64,000 nucleotides of DNA, taken from assembly GCA_902589395.1 (NCBI GenBank), contig CACIST010000002.1:62001-126000 (forward strand), read 5' to 3'. How positions within the stretch are numbered: the stretch's first letter is position 1; the number at the start of each line of letters is the position of its first letter. This stretch comes from an uncultured Pelagibacteraceae bacterium. GTDB taxonomy: Bacteria > Pseudomonadota > Alphaproteobacteria > Pelagibacterales > Pelagibacteraceae. Shown in pieces: positions 7,548-15,889 of this stretch. The position numbers were made by a program, and so were the translations under genes. Below the pieces are notes generated by a model, which did not search any database, was not told the DNA's origin, and saw nothing but the letters and a program-made list of their open reading frames with translations.

Positions 7548-10121
7548 CTAAGCTACCATGCTCTCAGCTTTTTGAAGGTCAACAGCAACTAGTTGACTTA
7601 TCCCTTTCTCTGGCATTGTAACCCCATACAACCTATCCATTTTTGACATAGTTAACGCATGGTGGGTTACTATTATAAATCTTGTAGAAGTAATCTTTGT
7701 CAGTTCATTTAAAAGATTACAAAATCTTGTTACATTTGCATCATCTAGTGGAGCGTCTACTTCATCAAGAACACAGATAGGTGATGGATTAGTTAAAAAG
7801 ACTGCAAATATTAAGGATAATGCTGTTAAAGCCTGTTCACCACCTGAAAGCAGAGTAATCGACTGAAGTCTTTTTCCAGGAGGACTTACTAGCATTTCCA
7901 AACCAGCATCTAGTGGATCATCAGAGTCTACTAGTTCTAACTTAGCGCTACCCCCATTAAATAATTTTGTGTAAACCTCATTAAATTTTCTACTCACTCT
8001 CTCAAAAGCGTCCAATAATCTTTCTCGACCTTTTTGATTAAGTTCAGTTATGCTCTGCTTTAATTTTAATATTGCTGTAACAAGATCTTGTCTATCTTGT
8101 TCCATTTTTTTTATTTCAGTTTTATATTTTTCCGTTTCATCATCTGCTCTTAAGTTAACAGATCCAAGCTTCTCTCTTTCCCTCTTTTTTTCATCTAGTA
8201 ACTCTTCTTGAGTAAGTAAGTCAGGAAATTCATCATGTTTTTCAAGATTTGAATAATTCAATATGTTGTTTTCTTCTATATTCAACTCTGTCATAACTCT
8301 TTCCAAAAGATCATTTCTTCTTTTATTTAAACCTTCAATTGTAGCTCCTGAGCTAGCTTTCTTCTCTCTAATTTCTATTGAACTTTCTTTTGTATTATTT
8401 AATTGAACTCTAATTTCAGCAATATTGTTATCAATTTTTTCCACTAAAATTTCATTTTCATTTTTTTCATTTTCTGAAATTCTTAAGTTTTCAGAAATCT
8501 TTCCTTTTTTTTCTGCTTGAGATTGAGGTTGTTTTTCTAAACCATTCAATTTTTCTACAAGTTTATTTTTTCTAGTATTAAGTTCATTTACCATTTTTTC
8601 AGAATTTGTTAAAAGATTTTGCCAGCTTTCAAACTCTTGATCAATTATACTTATTCGTTCTTTTCTTTTAACAGACTCTTTTTTTATACTTTGGTTTTTA
8701 CTATAAGTTTCAGCATAATCATCCTGTAATTTTTTTATTTGATAATTTTTTGATGTTAGAGTTGAAATCGCATCACCATTCTCAACTTCTTTAATTTTCA
8801 TAGTCAAATAGGACAAGTTAATAATACATTCATCTAAAATTTTTATTGTCTGATAATTTTTATTTTCTGAAATTAGTTTTTTAACCTCTTCGATTTGACT
8901 TTTTATGTTGCTAATAATTTCATTATTTTTTTTCAAAGTTTCAGCACTGAAACTATCTAATAATGCATCCATTCTATCTTGTTCACTTTTTAATTTTGAT
9001 TTAGAGTTTTCCAGGTCTTGATTAGAAAGTTTTTCTGTTTCATAATATTTTGAATCTGTATCAATTAAGATATTTCTTTCCTCTTTTAATCTTTTTTCGT
9101 TTGAATTTGCATCAATTACAATGCTTTTTTCTCTATCTATGTCCTCATCTATAACTTTTATAGAACTTTTTATTGTATCTATTTCCTCATTTATTCTAGT
9201 ACTTTCCTCATCTAAAGCTTTCAGCTCAAGGTTTAATCTCTGAATCTTAGACAAATTTTCAATATTTTTTTGTCTTATTGGCTCTACTCTTTCAAGTTCA
9301 TTTTTAATTTTAGTTTCTAGTTCTTCAATTTGTTTATTAAATTCTTCTACTTTCCCATCGGCCTCATTATTTACTTCATTTTCTAAAGTTATATCTTTAT
9401 CAATTTCTAGAAGTCTTAAATAATAAAGCCCTGCCTCAACTTTTTTTATTTCTTCTGAAATTAATTTATACTTTGCAGCTTCCTCGGCTTGTTTTTCTAA
9501 ATTTGCTAATTGTTTTTCTTGTTGTCTTCTAAGTTCGTCGGCTCTCTTTAAATTATTTTCTGCTGCTCCTAATCTAATTTCTGCTTCATGCCTTCTAACA
9601 TGCAAACCAGCTATTCCAGCAGCTTCTTCAAGTATAGCTCTTCTATCAGATGGTTTGGCTGTAACTAATGCTCCAATCCTACCTTGACTTATCAATGATG
9701 GTGAATGAGCCCCTGTAGATAGATCTGCAAAAAACATTTGTGCATCTTTGGCTCTAACTTCTTTGTTGTTTATGTAAAACTTTGATCCTTTATCTTTCTC
9801 AATCTTTCTTCGAATTTCTATTTCCTCTAGATCATTGTATTGGTGTGGTCCATCTTTATTCTCATTATTTAAACTTAAAACTACTTCAGCAATATTTTTT
9901 GATGGTTTATTTGATGTGCCTGAAAATATTACATCCTCCATTCCAGAGCCCCTCATACTTTTTGCTGAAGTTTCTCCCATGCACCATCTAAGAGACTCAA
10001 CTATGTTTGATTTTCCACAACCGTTAGGACCAACAATTCCTGTAAGACCTTTTTCAATTAAAAAGTTAGTTTTCTCTGCAAAAGACTTAAAGCCATTTAA
10101 TTGGATTTTTTTAAACTCCAT
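7548..10121 (-). CDS. smc: chromosome segregation SMC ATPase, short form with no recognisable hinge
   Basis: Chromosome-organising ATPase. The N-terminal head has Walker A GPNGCGKS (residues 31-38). The C-terminal head has the ABC signature LLSGGEQALTALSLIFA and Walker B ICVLDEVDAPLDDANV, all very close to canonical SMC. At 857 residues it is much shorter than the usual 1100-1200. The middle (about 170-690) reads as charged coiled coil, broken only by a short, more hydrophobic stretch near residues 390-450. I see no globular hinge domain with its glycine-rich dimer interface. Partners scpA and scpB are not in the window. It lies between a DsbA-like gene and atpI, nearly contiguous with both. 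Confidence 0.9.
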   Translation of the reverse strand: MEFKKIQLNGFKSFAEKTNFLIEKGLTGIVGPNGCGKSNIVESLRWCMGETSAKSMRGSGMEDVIFSGTSNKPSKNIAEVVLSLNNENKDGPHQYNDLEEIEIRRKIEKDKGSKFYINNKEVRAKDAQMFFADLSTGAHSPSLISQGRIGALVTAKPSDRRAILEEAAGIAGLHVRRHEAEIRLGAAENNLKRADELRRQQEKQLANLEKQAEEAAKYKLISEEIKKVEAGLYYLRLLEIDKDITLENEVNNEADGKVEEFNKQIEELETKIKNELERVEPIRQKNIENLSKIQRLNLELKALDEESTRINEEIDTIKSSIKVIDEDIDREKSIVIDANSNEKRLKEERNILIDTDSKYYETEKLSNQDLENSKSKLKSEQDRMDALLDSFSAETLKKNNEIISNIKSQIEEVKKLISENKNYQTIKILDECIINLSYLTMKIKEVENGDAISTLTSKNYQIKKLQDDYAETYSKNQSIKKESVKRKERISIIDQEFESWQNLLTNSEKMVNELNTRKNKLVEKLNGLEKQPQSQAEKKGKISENLRISENEKNENEILVEKIDNNIAEIRVQLNNTKESSIEIREKKASSGATIEGLNKRRNDLLERVMTELNIEENNILNYSNLEKHDEFPDLLTQEELLDEKKREREKLGSVNLRADDETEKYKTEIKKMEQDRQDLVTAILKLKQSITELNQKGRERLLDAFERVSRKFNEVYTKLFNGGSAKLELVDSDDPLDAGLEMLVSPPGKRLQSITLLSGGEQALTALSLIFAVFLTNPSPICVLDEVDAPLDDANVTRFCNLLNELTKITSTRFIIVTHHALTMSKMDRLYGVTMPEKGISQLVAVDLQKAESMVA

Positions 10122-10129
10122 TCAATGAC

Positions 10130-10711
10130 TTATATCAGTTTTTCTATATATTTTTTTAATTTTTTATAGTTAGATGAATTTTCGAACTTTTCACCATTGA
10201 TTATAAGCGTTGGTGTTGCCTCTATTTTGTAGTTTTTAGCTCCATTGATTCGGTCTTCTAAAATATAATCTTCAATTTTTGAGTCTGCTATACATTTATC
10301 AAAATCTAATTTAAAATTTGATTCTTGAATTACCTTTTTTAGATTTTTGTTGAGATCTTCGATTGTGCTTCCTCTTACCCAGCTACTTTGATTTTTATAT
10401 AAATGATGAAGTATTTCTGAATTTCCATCATTCTTACAATGAGCTATTTTTGATGCATTAAATGCAGCCATATCTAATGGAAAATTTCTAAATTCGATTA
10501 AAATTAAACCTTTATCTATAAAATCAGTTTTTAAGTTAGGATAAACATTTTTATGGAAATCTGCACAATGGCTACATGTTAAAGATTCAAAAACTATCAA
10601 TTTCACTTTTGCATCGACATTGCCCTCAGTAATCGATTTAATATTTGCTTTAGCATTATGTATTACAAAAAATAGTGAAAATATAATTGTCTGTATTAGT
10701 ATTTTTTTCAT
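10130..10711 (-). CDS. DsbA-family periplasmic thiol-disulfide oxidoreductase
   Basis: Thioredoxin-fold protein with an N-terminal signal peptide (about residues 1-22, ending AKA). The active site is CSHC (Cys46, Cys49) inside FESLTCSHCADFH, and the cis-proline loop is EATPTLIING. The CxHC motif and length (193 residues) fit DsbA/DsbG-like oxidoreductases of the Thioredoxin_4 group, acting on disulfides in the periplasm. It overlaps the dciA-like gene by 4 bp (ATGA) and precedes smc by 8 bp, an order seen in other alphaproteobacteria. Whether it acts as oxidase or isomerase cannot be told from sequence. Confidence 0.88.
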   Translation of the reverse strand: MKKILIQTIIFSLFFVIHNAKANIKSITEGNVDAKVKLIVFESLTCSHCADFHKNVYPNLKTDFIDKGLILIEFRNFPLDMAAFNASKIAHCKNDGNSEILHHLYKNQSSWVRGSTIEDLNKNLKKVIQESNFKLDFDKCIADSKIEDYILEDRINGAKNYKIEATPTLIINGEKFENSSNYKKLKKYIEKLI

Positions 10712-11187
10712 CTTGATTTAAATATTTTATTTAATTCTAACAAAGATTTTTTGATCTTATCATTCTTAATATTGGTTATCTGTTTAATCTTTTTGCTTTT
10801 TGTCGCATTATTTATTTTGTTTTCTTTAATTTTTTCAAACTCTCCCTCAAAAGTTTTTAATTTAATATCATCGACTACATTATAACCAAAAAATATATTA
10901 ATTTTTTTTATTATTTCTTTCTTAGAGTATTCTAAATCGACTTCATTTCCTCTTTTTACCATTATATTTAAACAGCTCCCATTTAATTTAGAATTTTTAT
11001 ATGATCTTGGGTAGGATACATTAAATAATTCTTTCCCAACAAGAAATTTCCAATTATCCAAAGTATTTGAATAAATTTGACCTTTTTTATTTAATATCCT
11101 TTTGGCTTCTTGGGGCAAAGTATCTTTAAAAGATCTTAGTCCTTGAACAGATGTAGTTCTCTGCTTAGTATTATATTTAAAATTCAT
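10708..11187 (-). CDS. DUF721/DciA-like protein
   Basis: A 159-residue basic protein. Its N-terminal half (residues about 10-100, including LDNWKFLVGKELFNVSYP and VKRGNEVDLEYSKKEI) matches the DUF721 fold of DciA, the helicase-operator protein that helps load DnaB in bacteria lacking DnaC. The C-terminus is lysine-rich. I chose the ATG at 11187 because the longer frame, starting at 11280, runs antisense through mutY and does not look like family sequence. This start is back to back with the mutY ATG (CATATG). The neighbours dsbA-like and smc fit an alphaproteobacterial mutY/dciA/dsbA/smc locus. Confidence 0.8.
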   Translation of the reverse strand: MNFKYNTKQRTTSVQGLRSFKDTLPQEAKRILNKKGQIYSNTLDNWKFLVGKELFNVSYPRSYKNSKLNGSCLNIMVKRGNEVDLEYSKKEIIKKINIFFGYNVVDDIKLKTFEGEFEKIKENKINNATKSKKIKQITNIKNDKIKKSLLELNKIFKSR

Positions 11188-12174
11188 ATGACAAGTCAAA
11201 ACATACCAAATAAAATTTTGAATTGGTACGATAATAATAAAAGAGACCTTCCTTGGCGAAAAAAAGTCTCTAAAACTCAAAAAGAATATTTTACGCTAGT
11301 CAGTGAATTTATGTTGCAGCAAACACAAGTGAAGACTGTAATACCATATTTTGAAAATTTTATTTCTAAAATCCCAGATTTAAAAAGTTTATCAAGAGTA
11401 AGAGATGCTAAATTGATGAAATGTTGGGAGGGATTAGGGTATTATTCAAGAGCCAGAAATCTTAAAAAATCAGCAAAACAAATTATAAGTGAATTTAAGG
11501 GCCAACTTCCAAAAAATGAGGACGATTTAAAATCACTACCTGGAATAGGAGATTATACATCTAAAGCAATCATGGCAATTGCATTCAATAAAAAAATAAT
11601 CCCTTTAGATGGAAATGTTGAAAGAATTTTAAAAAGAGTATTTTATTTAAAAAAAGAAAAAGAAATTTCTAAAGAAAATTTACACCAAAAAAAAATTTTT
11701 TTTGGAGAAACAATTAGAGCTAGCGATTATGCTCAAGCTATAATGGAAATAGGTGCATTAATCTGTAAACCATCCAATCCACTTTGTTATCAATGTCCCA
11801 TCTCAATAAATTGTAAATCCTTTAAAAAAAATGACTTTGAAATAATTAAAATAAATAAATTTAATAAACAAAAGTTTTTTGAAGCAAATATTTTTCAAAA
11901 TAAGCAGAATAATTACTATCTTTTAAAAAACAGAAAATTTAACTTTTTAAAAGATATGCCTATATTCCCCATGAATGAGATACCTAAGACAAAATTTAAA
12001 AATCATTTAGGAAAAAGGATCAATATAAAAATGTCAAATATGGATATGAAAATTGCAATTAATATGAAAAATAATTTACCAGAAAAGAGCGATGGATTTT
12101 TTATTAATGTTAAAGATTTAAGCAATTGGACTTTACCTTCGTTTACAAAGAAAATACTTAATACTATCAAATAA
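11188..12174 (+). CDS. mutY: A/G-specific adenine DNA glycosylase
   Basis: Removes adenine mispaired with 8-oxoguanine. The 328-residue protein has the catalytic glutamate in SEFMLQQTQ (Glu40). It also has the helix-hairpin-helix LPGIGDYTSKAI with the downstream catalytic aspartate in PLDGNVER, and an intact 4Fe-4S loop with Cys-x6-Cys-x2-Cys-x5-Cys spacing (CKPSNPLCYQCPISINC). The C-terminal NUDIX-like 8-oxoG recognition region is present but short. An upstream in-frame ATG at 11143 would extend it inside the divergent gene; the ATG at 11188 gives the normal family N-terminus. Confidence 0.95.
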   Translation: MTSQNIPNKILNWYDNNKRDLPWRKKVSKTQKEYFTLVSEFMLQQTQVKTVIPYFENFISKIPDLKSLSRVRDAKLMKCWEGLGYYSRARNLKKSAKQIISEFKGQLPKNEDDLKSLPGIGDYTSKAIMAIAFNKKIIPLDGNVERILKRVFYLKKEKEISKENLHQKKIFFGETIRASDYAQAIMEIGALICKPSNPLCYQCPISINCKSFKKNDFEIIKINKFNKQKFFEANIFQNKQNNYYLLKNRKFNFLKDMPIFPMNEIPKTKFKNHLGKRINIKMSNMDMKIAINMKNNLPEKSDGFFINVKDLSNWTLPSFTKKILNTIK

Positions 12175-12178
12175 ATTA

Positions 12179-13309
12179 ATGAAAAAAATTGCGATTATTG
12201 GTGGAGGGATATCAGGCTTATATTTTGCAAATCTTTTAAATAATGAAAAAGATTTTGAATATAAGATATTTGAAAAAAAAGATAATTATAATTTCCTTGA
12301 AGGTTATGGAATTCAATTATCAGTAAATAGTATAAAATTATTAAATAGTATAGGATTTAAAAATCTACCTGCATCTGAAGTTAGCTTTCCGTCAAAAGTG
12401 AATTTCATACAAGCAAATAATTCCAAAAAAATTTGCGATATAGACCTTACACAATTCAATGACTCATTAAATCGATACACTACCTTAAAAAGATCAACAT
12501 TATTAAAATTCTTATTTCAAAACATCCCACAAGAAAAAATAAATTTTAATTCAAATATAACAAAAGTAGATAATTCTAATGGCATCAGAATTTCTTTTGG
12601 AGATAATAAAAATGAAGAATTCGATTACTTAATTATTTCGGACGGTATTTTTTCAAAAACGAGGTCACTAATTTTTAATGAAAGCATATATCCAAAATAT
12701 AATCTTAATGTTGCACTGCGAGGTAAATTAAATGGTGATTATGGTAGTGATATTTCAATATATATGGGATCAAATAGTCACTATGTGATCTACCCAGTAA
12801 ATCAAAATAATGAATACAATTTTGTAGCTATTATAAAAAAAAAATTATCCTCAGATGAATTGCAAAATCATGATTTATTCAAATCTGAAGAATTTTTAGC
12901 ATCGTTAGTATCAGGTTTACAAAAAACATCGCAAATAAGCTCAAAAAATTTAAGTGAATTGAAATCATTTCCTGTTCACGTTAGCAGCGAATTTCCAAGT
13001 CTAAATAAAAAAAATATATTTTTGTCAGGCGATGCTTTATTTACATTCCCTCCATCATTTGCTCAAGGAGCTTCCCAAAGTATTGAAACTGCAAACGATA
13101 TATTTAAAAGTATTTTTAGTGGTACAAATGAATTCTATCAAGAAAGGATTCGTAGTATTTCTTCTATAAATAATAAATCAAAATTAAACCATTTTACATT
13201 TCACTTATCAAATCCTATCAATATTTTTATTAGAAATAAAATTTTGAAATATCTCTCAAAAAATGAAAAATTTCTTGAAAATTATTTGGGTAAAATTTAC
13301 AGAGCTTAA
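12179..13309 (+). CDS. FAD-dependent monooxygenase, salicylate-hydroxylase-like
   Basis: A 376-residue flavoprotein with the N-terminal FAD motif AIIGGGISGLYFANLL (residues 5-20). It has the second FAD-binding GD motif in LSGDALFTFPPSFAQGASQS (about residues 282-301). The layout matches aromatic-ring hydroxylases related to salicylate hydroxylase and the UbiH/UbiF group. The substrate is unknown; a ubiquinone hydroxylase role is possible but not supported by neighbours. It follows mutY by 4 bp and its stop overlaps the ccrM stop on the other strand (TTAA). Confidence 0.8.
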   Translation: MKKIAIIGGGISGLYFANLLNNEKDFEYKIFEKKDNYNFLEGYGIQLSVNSIKLLNSIGFKNLPASEVSFPSKVNFIQANNSKKICDIDLTQFNDSLNRYTTLKRSTLLKFLFQNIPQEKINFNSNITKVDNSNGIRISFGDNKNEEFDYLIISDGIFSKTRSLIFNESIYPKYNLNVALRGKLNGDYGSDISIYMGSNSHYVIYPVNQNNEYNFVAIIKKKLSSDELQNHDLFKSEEFLASLVSGLQKTSQISSKNLSELKSFPVHVSSEFPSLNKKNIFLSGDALFTFPPSFAQGASQSIETANDIFKSIFSGTNEFYQERIRSISSINNKSKLNHFTFHLSNPINIFIRNKILKYLSKNEKFLENYLGKIYRA

Positions 13310-14379
13310 TTTGCAGGCCTTAATCTTTGTCTCAAATCATCAATTGGCTTTAAAGAATTTCCAGATTTATAATGCCAAAATGTCCATCCGTTACAACTTT
13401 CTGCACCAATAATTTTTGCTGCAACTTTATGGATTGAACCCTCTGATTGTTGATATTTGATACTTCCATCCACCATAATTTTAGCATTTACTTTTTTCTT
13501 TTGATCATAAATTTCTGTTCCAGGTTTAATTAAGCCCATTTCAACTAATGATCCAAAAGGAATTCTTGGTTTTGATCTATTATTTTGAAGTGTATCTAGA
13601 TATTCATCTTTTATAATATCTGTATTGTTTAACCTTTTTCTTGTAGCATCAAAATAATTTTTTTCCTTTTCAATCCCAAAATATTTTCTACCTAATTTTT
13701 TAGAAACAACAGCCGTGGTACCTGATCCTAAAAATGGATCTAAAATAAAATCATTTTTATTTGATGAGGCTAATATTATTCTATGGAGTAACGCTTCTGG
13801 TTTTTGAGTAGAATGGACTTTTTTTCCATTATTTTTTAATCTTTCTTTGCCATTACAGATTGGAAGGTTCCATGTAGATCTCATTTGGAGGTCATCATTC
13901 AAGCATTTTAATGATTGATAATTGAAAGTGTATTTCGACCCCTCACTTTTTGATGCCCAAATAAGTGTTTCATGTGCGTTAGTAAACCTTGTTCCCCTAA
14001 AATTTGGCATTGGATTATTTTTATTCCAAATTACATCGTTTAGAATCCAAAAACCTAAATCTTGGATTGTAGCACCCACTCTAAAAATATTGTGATAACT
14101 ACCTATTACCCAAATCGATCCATTCTTTTTTAAAATTCTCTTACATTCTTTTAACCAATCAAAAGTAAATTCATCATAACTTTTAAAACTTTCAAATTGA
14201 TCCCATTTATCATCTACAGCATCTACTTTAGATGTATCCGGTCTACTTAATTCTTTTTTTAATTGAAGGTTGTAAGGGGGATCAGCAAAAATAAGATCAA
14301 AAGTTTCATCAGGAATTTTTTTTAATTCCTTTAAACTATCTCCATTAATAATTTTGTTTTTTAAAGTTTGATTACTCAT
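13306..14379 (-). CDS. ccrM: CcrM-type GANTC adenine-N6 DNA methyltransferase
   Basis: Beta-class N6-adenine methyltransferase: catalytic DPPY (residues 33-36, in FADPPYNLQL) precedes the SAM-binding DPFLGSGTTAV (about residues 214-224). It has the HSTQKPEALLHRII segment and a C-terminal CcrM-type domain ending SLKPIDDLRQRLRPAN. In Caulobacter this enzyme methylates GANTC once per cell cycle and is solitary, without a partner endonuclease. None is encoded nearby here either. It is transcribed from its own promoter, rich in GANTC, between rnhB and ccrM. The target sequence is inferred from the family. Confidence 0.95.
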   Translation of the reverse strand: MSNQTLKNKIINGDSLKELKKIPDETFDLIFADPPYNLQLKKELSRPDTSKVDAVDDKWDQFESFKSYDEFTFDWLKECKRILKKNGSIWVIGSYHNIFRVGATIQDLGFWILNDVIWNKNNPMPNFRGTRFTNAHETLIWASKSEGSKYTFNYQSLKCLNDDLQMRSTWNLPICNGKERLKNNGKKVHSTQKPEALLHRIILASSNKNDFILDPFLGSGTTAVVSKKLGRKYFGIEKEKNYFDATRKRLNNTDIIKDEYLDTLQNNRSKPRIPFGSLVEMGLIKPGTEIYDQKKKVNAKIMVDGSIKYQQSEGSIHKVAAKIIGAESCNGWTFWHYKSGNSLKPIDDLRQRLRPAN

Positions 14380-14392
14380 TTTTTAATTATTA

Positions 14393-14421
14393 ATTAGACT
14401 CCAGAGTAGAGTCTCCGTCAA
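14393..14421 (-). promoter_or_regulatory. predicted ccrM promoter containing GANTC sites
   Basis: On the minus strand a TTGACG -35 box (14421-14416) is followed, after exactly 17 bp, by a TCTAAT -10 box (14398-14393). Transcription would start about 6-7 bases before the ccrM ATG. One GANTC site (14409-14413) lies in the spacer. Another (14397-14401) overlaps the edge of the -10 box. A third (14441-14445) lies upstream of the -35 box. Confidence 0.7.
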
Positions 14422-14454
14422 CCTGAGATTGAATTATTTTGAGTCTACTTGTTA

Positions 14455-15033
14455 CTATTTTTTTCTGTGACTCAATATGTTGTGTATTGGATTGAATGTT
14501 TTTCGATGAAATCTAGTTACTCCATATTTTCTAATAGCATTAATGTGATATCTAGTTCCATAACCAGCATTTAAATCCCATTTATATTTTTTAAAACTTT
14601 CTGACATTTTAAGCATCAGTTTATCCCTTGAAACTTTTGCAATTATTGATGCTGCTGATATTTCTTTAATTTTTTGGTCTCCTTTAATTATTGTTTTAAT
14701 AAGATAATTACTTAATTCTGGTGATTTATTCCCGTCAATAAGTACTAAATTAGGTTTAACTTTTAGTTTTTTTATAGCTCTCTTCATGGCTAATAGACTA
14801 GCACTTAAAATATTTAGTTTTTCTATTTCTTTAACTGAGGCAGATCCTATTGCCCAAGTAGAATTTTTTTTTATAAATTTTGCTAATTTTTCTCTCTCAA
14901 TCTTAGTTAACTTCTTTGAATCTTTGATCTCTTTCTTTCTAATATTTTTTTTAAGAATAACAGCTGCAGCATACACTGGACCAATTAAACTTCCTCTACC
15001 AACTTCATCAACTCCAGCTATAATTTTTCTCAT
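14455..15033 (-). CDS. rnhB: ribonuclease HII
   Basis: Cleaves RNA in RNA/DNA hybrids and removes misincorporated ribonucleotides. The N-terminal GVDEVGRGSLIGPVYAAAV carries the catalytic Asp9-Glu10 pair. Further acidic residues occur in LVLIDGN and AASIIAKVSRD, all in family order. Length of 192 residues is typical. The ATG overlaps the stop of the upstream 44-residue gene by one base (TAATG), so the two are probably coupled. The ccrM gene follows 75 bp downstream. Confidence 0.95.
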   Translation of the reverse strand: MRKIIAGVDEVGRGSLIGPVYAAAVILKKNIRKKEIKDSKKLTKIEREKLAKFIKKNSTWAIGSASVKEIEKLNILSASLLAMKRAIKKLKVKPNLVLIDGNKSPELSNYLIKTIIKGDQKIKEISAASIIAKVSRDKLMLKMSESFKKYKWDLNAGYGTRYHINAIRKYGVTRFHRKTFNPIHNILSHRKK

Positions 15034-15167
15034 TAAGTAATAAAAAAATGATATAAAAGTACTCCAATTATCAAACCTTTAATAAAAGTAATCCATAATA
15101 ATCCATAATTTGAAAGATTAAGTTTTTCTCTGCACCAATTTATATATTTTTTATGTATTTCTATCAT
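15033..15167 (-). CDS. 44-residue single-helix membrane protein, unknown function
   Basis: A short frame that reads cleanly from an ATG at 15167 to a TAA shared with the rnhB start. The product has a basic, aromatic N-terminal half (residues 1-20: MIEIHKKYINW, then CREKLNLSN) and one membrane helix (about residues 22-42, GLLWITFIKGLIIGVLLYHF). It sits 7 bp after the uracil-DNA glycosylase stop. Supporting evidence is tight operon packing, the shared TAATG junction and a plausible membrane-protein composition. I do not recognise a named family. Confidence 0.65.
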   Translation of the reverse strand: MIEIHKKYINWCREKLNLSNYGLLWITFIKGLIIGVLLYHFFIT

Positions 15168-15174
15168 CGTAAAA

Positions 15175-15879
15175 TTAGGCTGATATTCTTAATTCATCAA
15201 TTTTCTTCCTGATTTGTTTTAAATCAGCCCAAGAATATTTTTTTTGTTCAGCTTGCCTTAATAAATATGCTGGGTGAAATGTTATCATTGTCAAGTATGT
15301 TTTATTATGAATGATTAAATCTTTCCAAACACCTCTTTCTTTTGAAATTTTTATCTTAGATCCAAATAGTGATTCCATGGCTGTACTACCCATCAGAATT
15401 AAAATTTTAGGATCAATAATTGAAATATGTTTTCGAAGAAAATTCGAATATCTATTAATTTCTGAAGGTTCAGGCTTTCTGTTATTTGGTGGTCGATAGT
15501 TAACTACATTAGTAATATAAATATTATTTCTTTTTATTTGAATAGCCTCTAACATTTTATTCAATAATACCCCAGCGTCTCCCACAAATGGCTTCCCTTG
15601 CTCGTCTTCTTTTTGGCCTGGACCTTCACCGATTATCATAATTTTACTTTCGCAGTTTCCATCAGCAAATACTAGTTGCGTAGCATTATTCTTCAGTTCA
15701 CAATTGTCTATATTTTCGATTTCATTCTTTAATTCTAAAAGAAGTTTTTTTTTATCTTCTAGCTGTGGTTTAGTTTTAAGTCTGTTAATTGGCTTATCGT
15801 TAAATATATATTCAATTTCATTTGAGTTAAGATTTTCAAGGTTTAATATGTCATTTTGATTTTTGAGATTTAAAGTCAT
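15175..15879 (-). CDS. family 4-like uracil-DNA glycosylase with reduced cysteine set
   Basis: Removes uracil from DNA. Family motifs are clear: GEGPGQKEDEQGKPFVGDAG (water-activating and binding loops), NVVNYRPPNNRKP, LILMGSTAMESLFG, and the catalytic-loop HPAYLLRQ near the C-terminus. Family 4 enzymes bind a 4Fe-4S cluster through four cysteines. Here only the first (DNCELK) has an obvious equivalent, and the RPP-loop position is tyrosine. I chose the ATG at 15879 (234 residues) because the longer frame overlaps the TPR gene's signal peptide. The start is 10 bp from the divergent TPR gene start. Confidence 0.85.
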   Translation of the reverse strand: MTLNLKNQNDILNLENLNSNEIEYIFNDKPINRLKTKPQLEDKKKLLLELKNEIENIDNCELKNNATQLVFADGNCESKIMIIGEGPGQKEDEQGKPFVGDAGVLLNKMLEAIQIKRNNIYITNVVNYRPPNNRKPEPSEINRYSNFLRKHISIIDPKILILMGSTAMESLFGSKIKISKERGVWKDLIIHNKTYLTMITFHPAYLLRQAEQKKYSWADLKQIRKKIDELRISA

Positions 15880-15889
15880 AAATTTAAAT

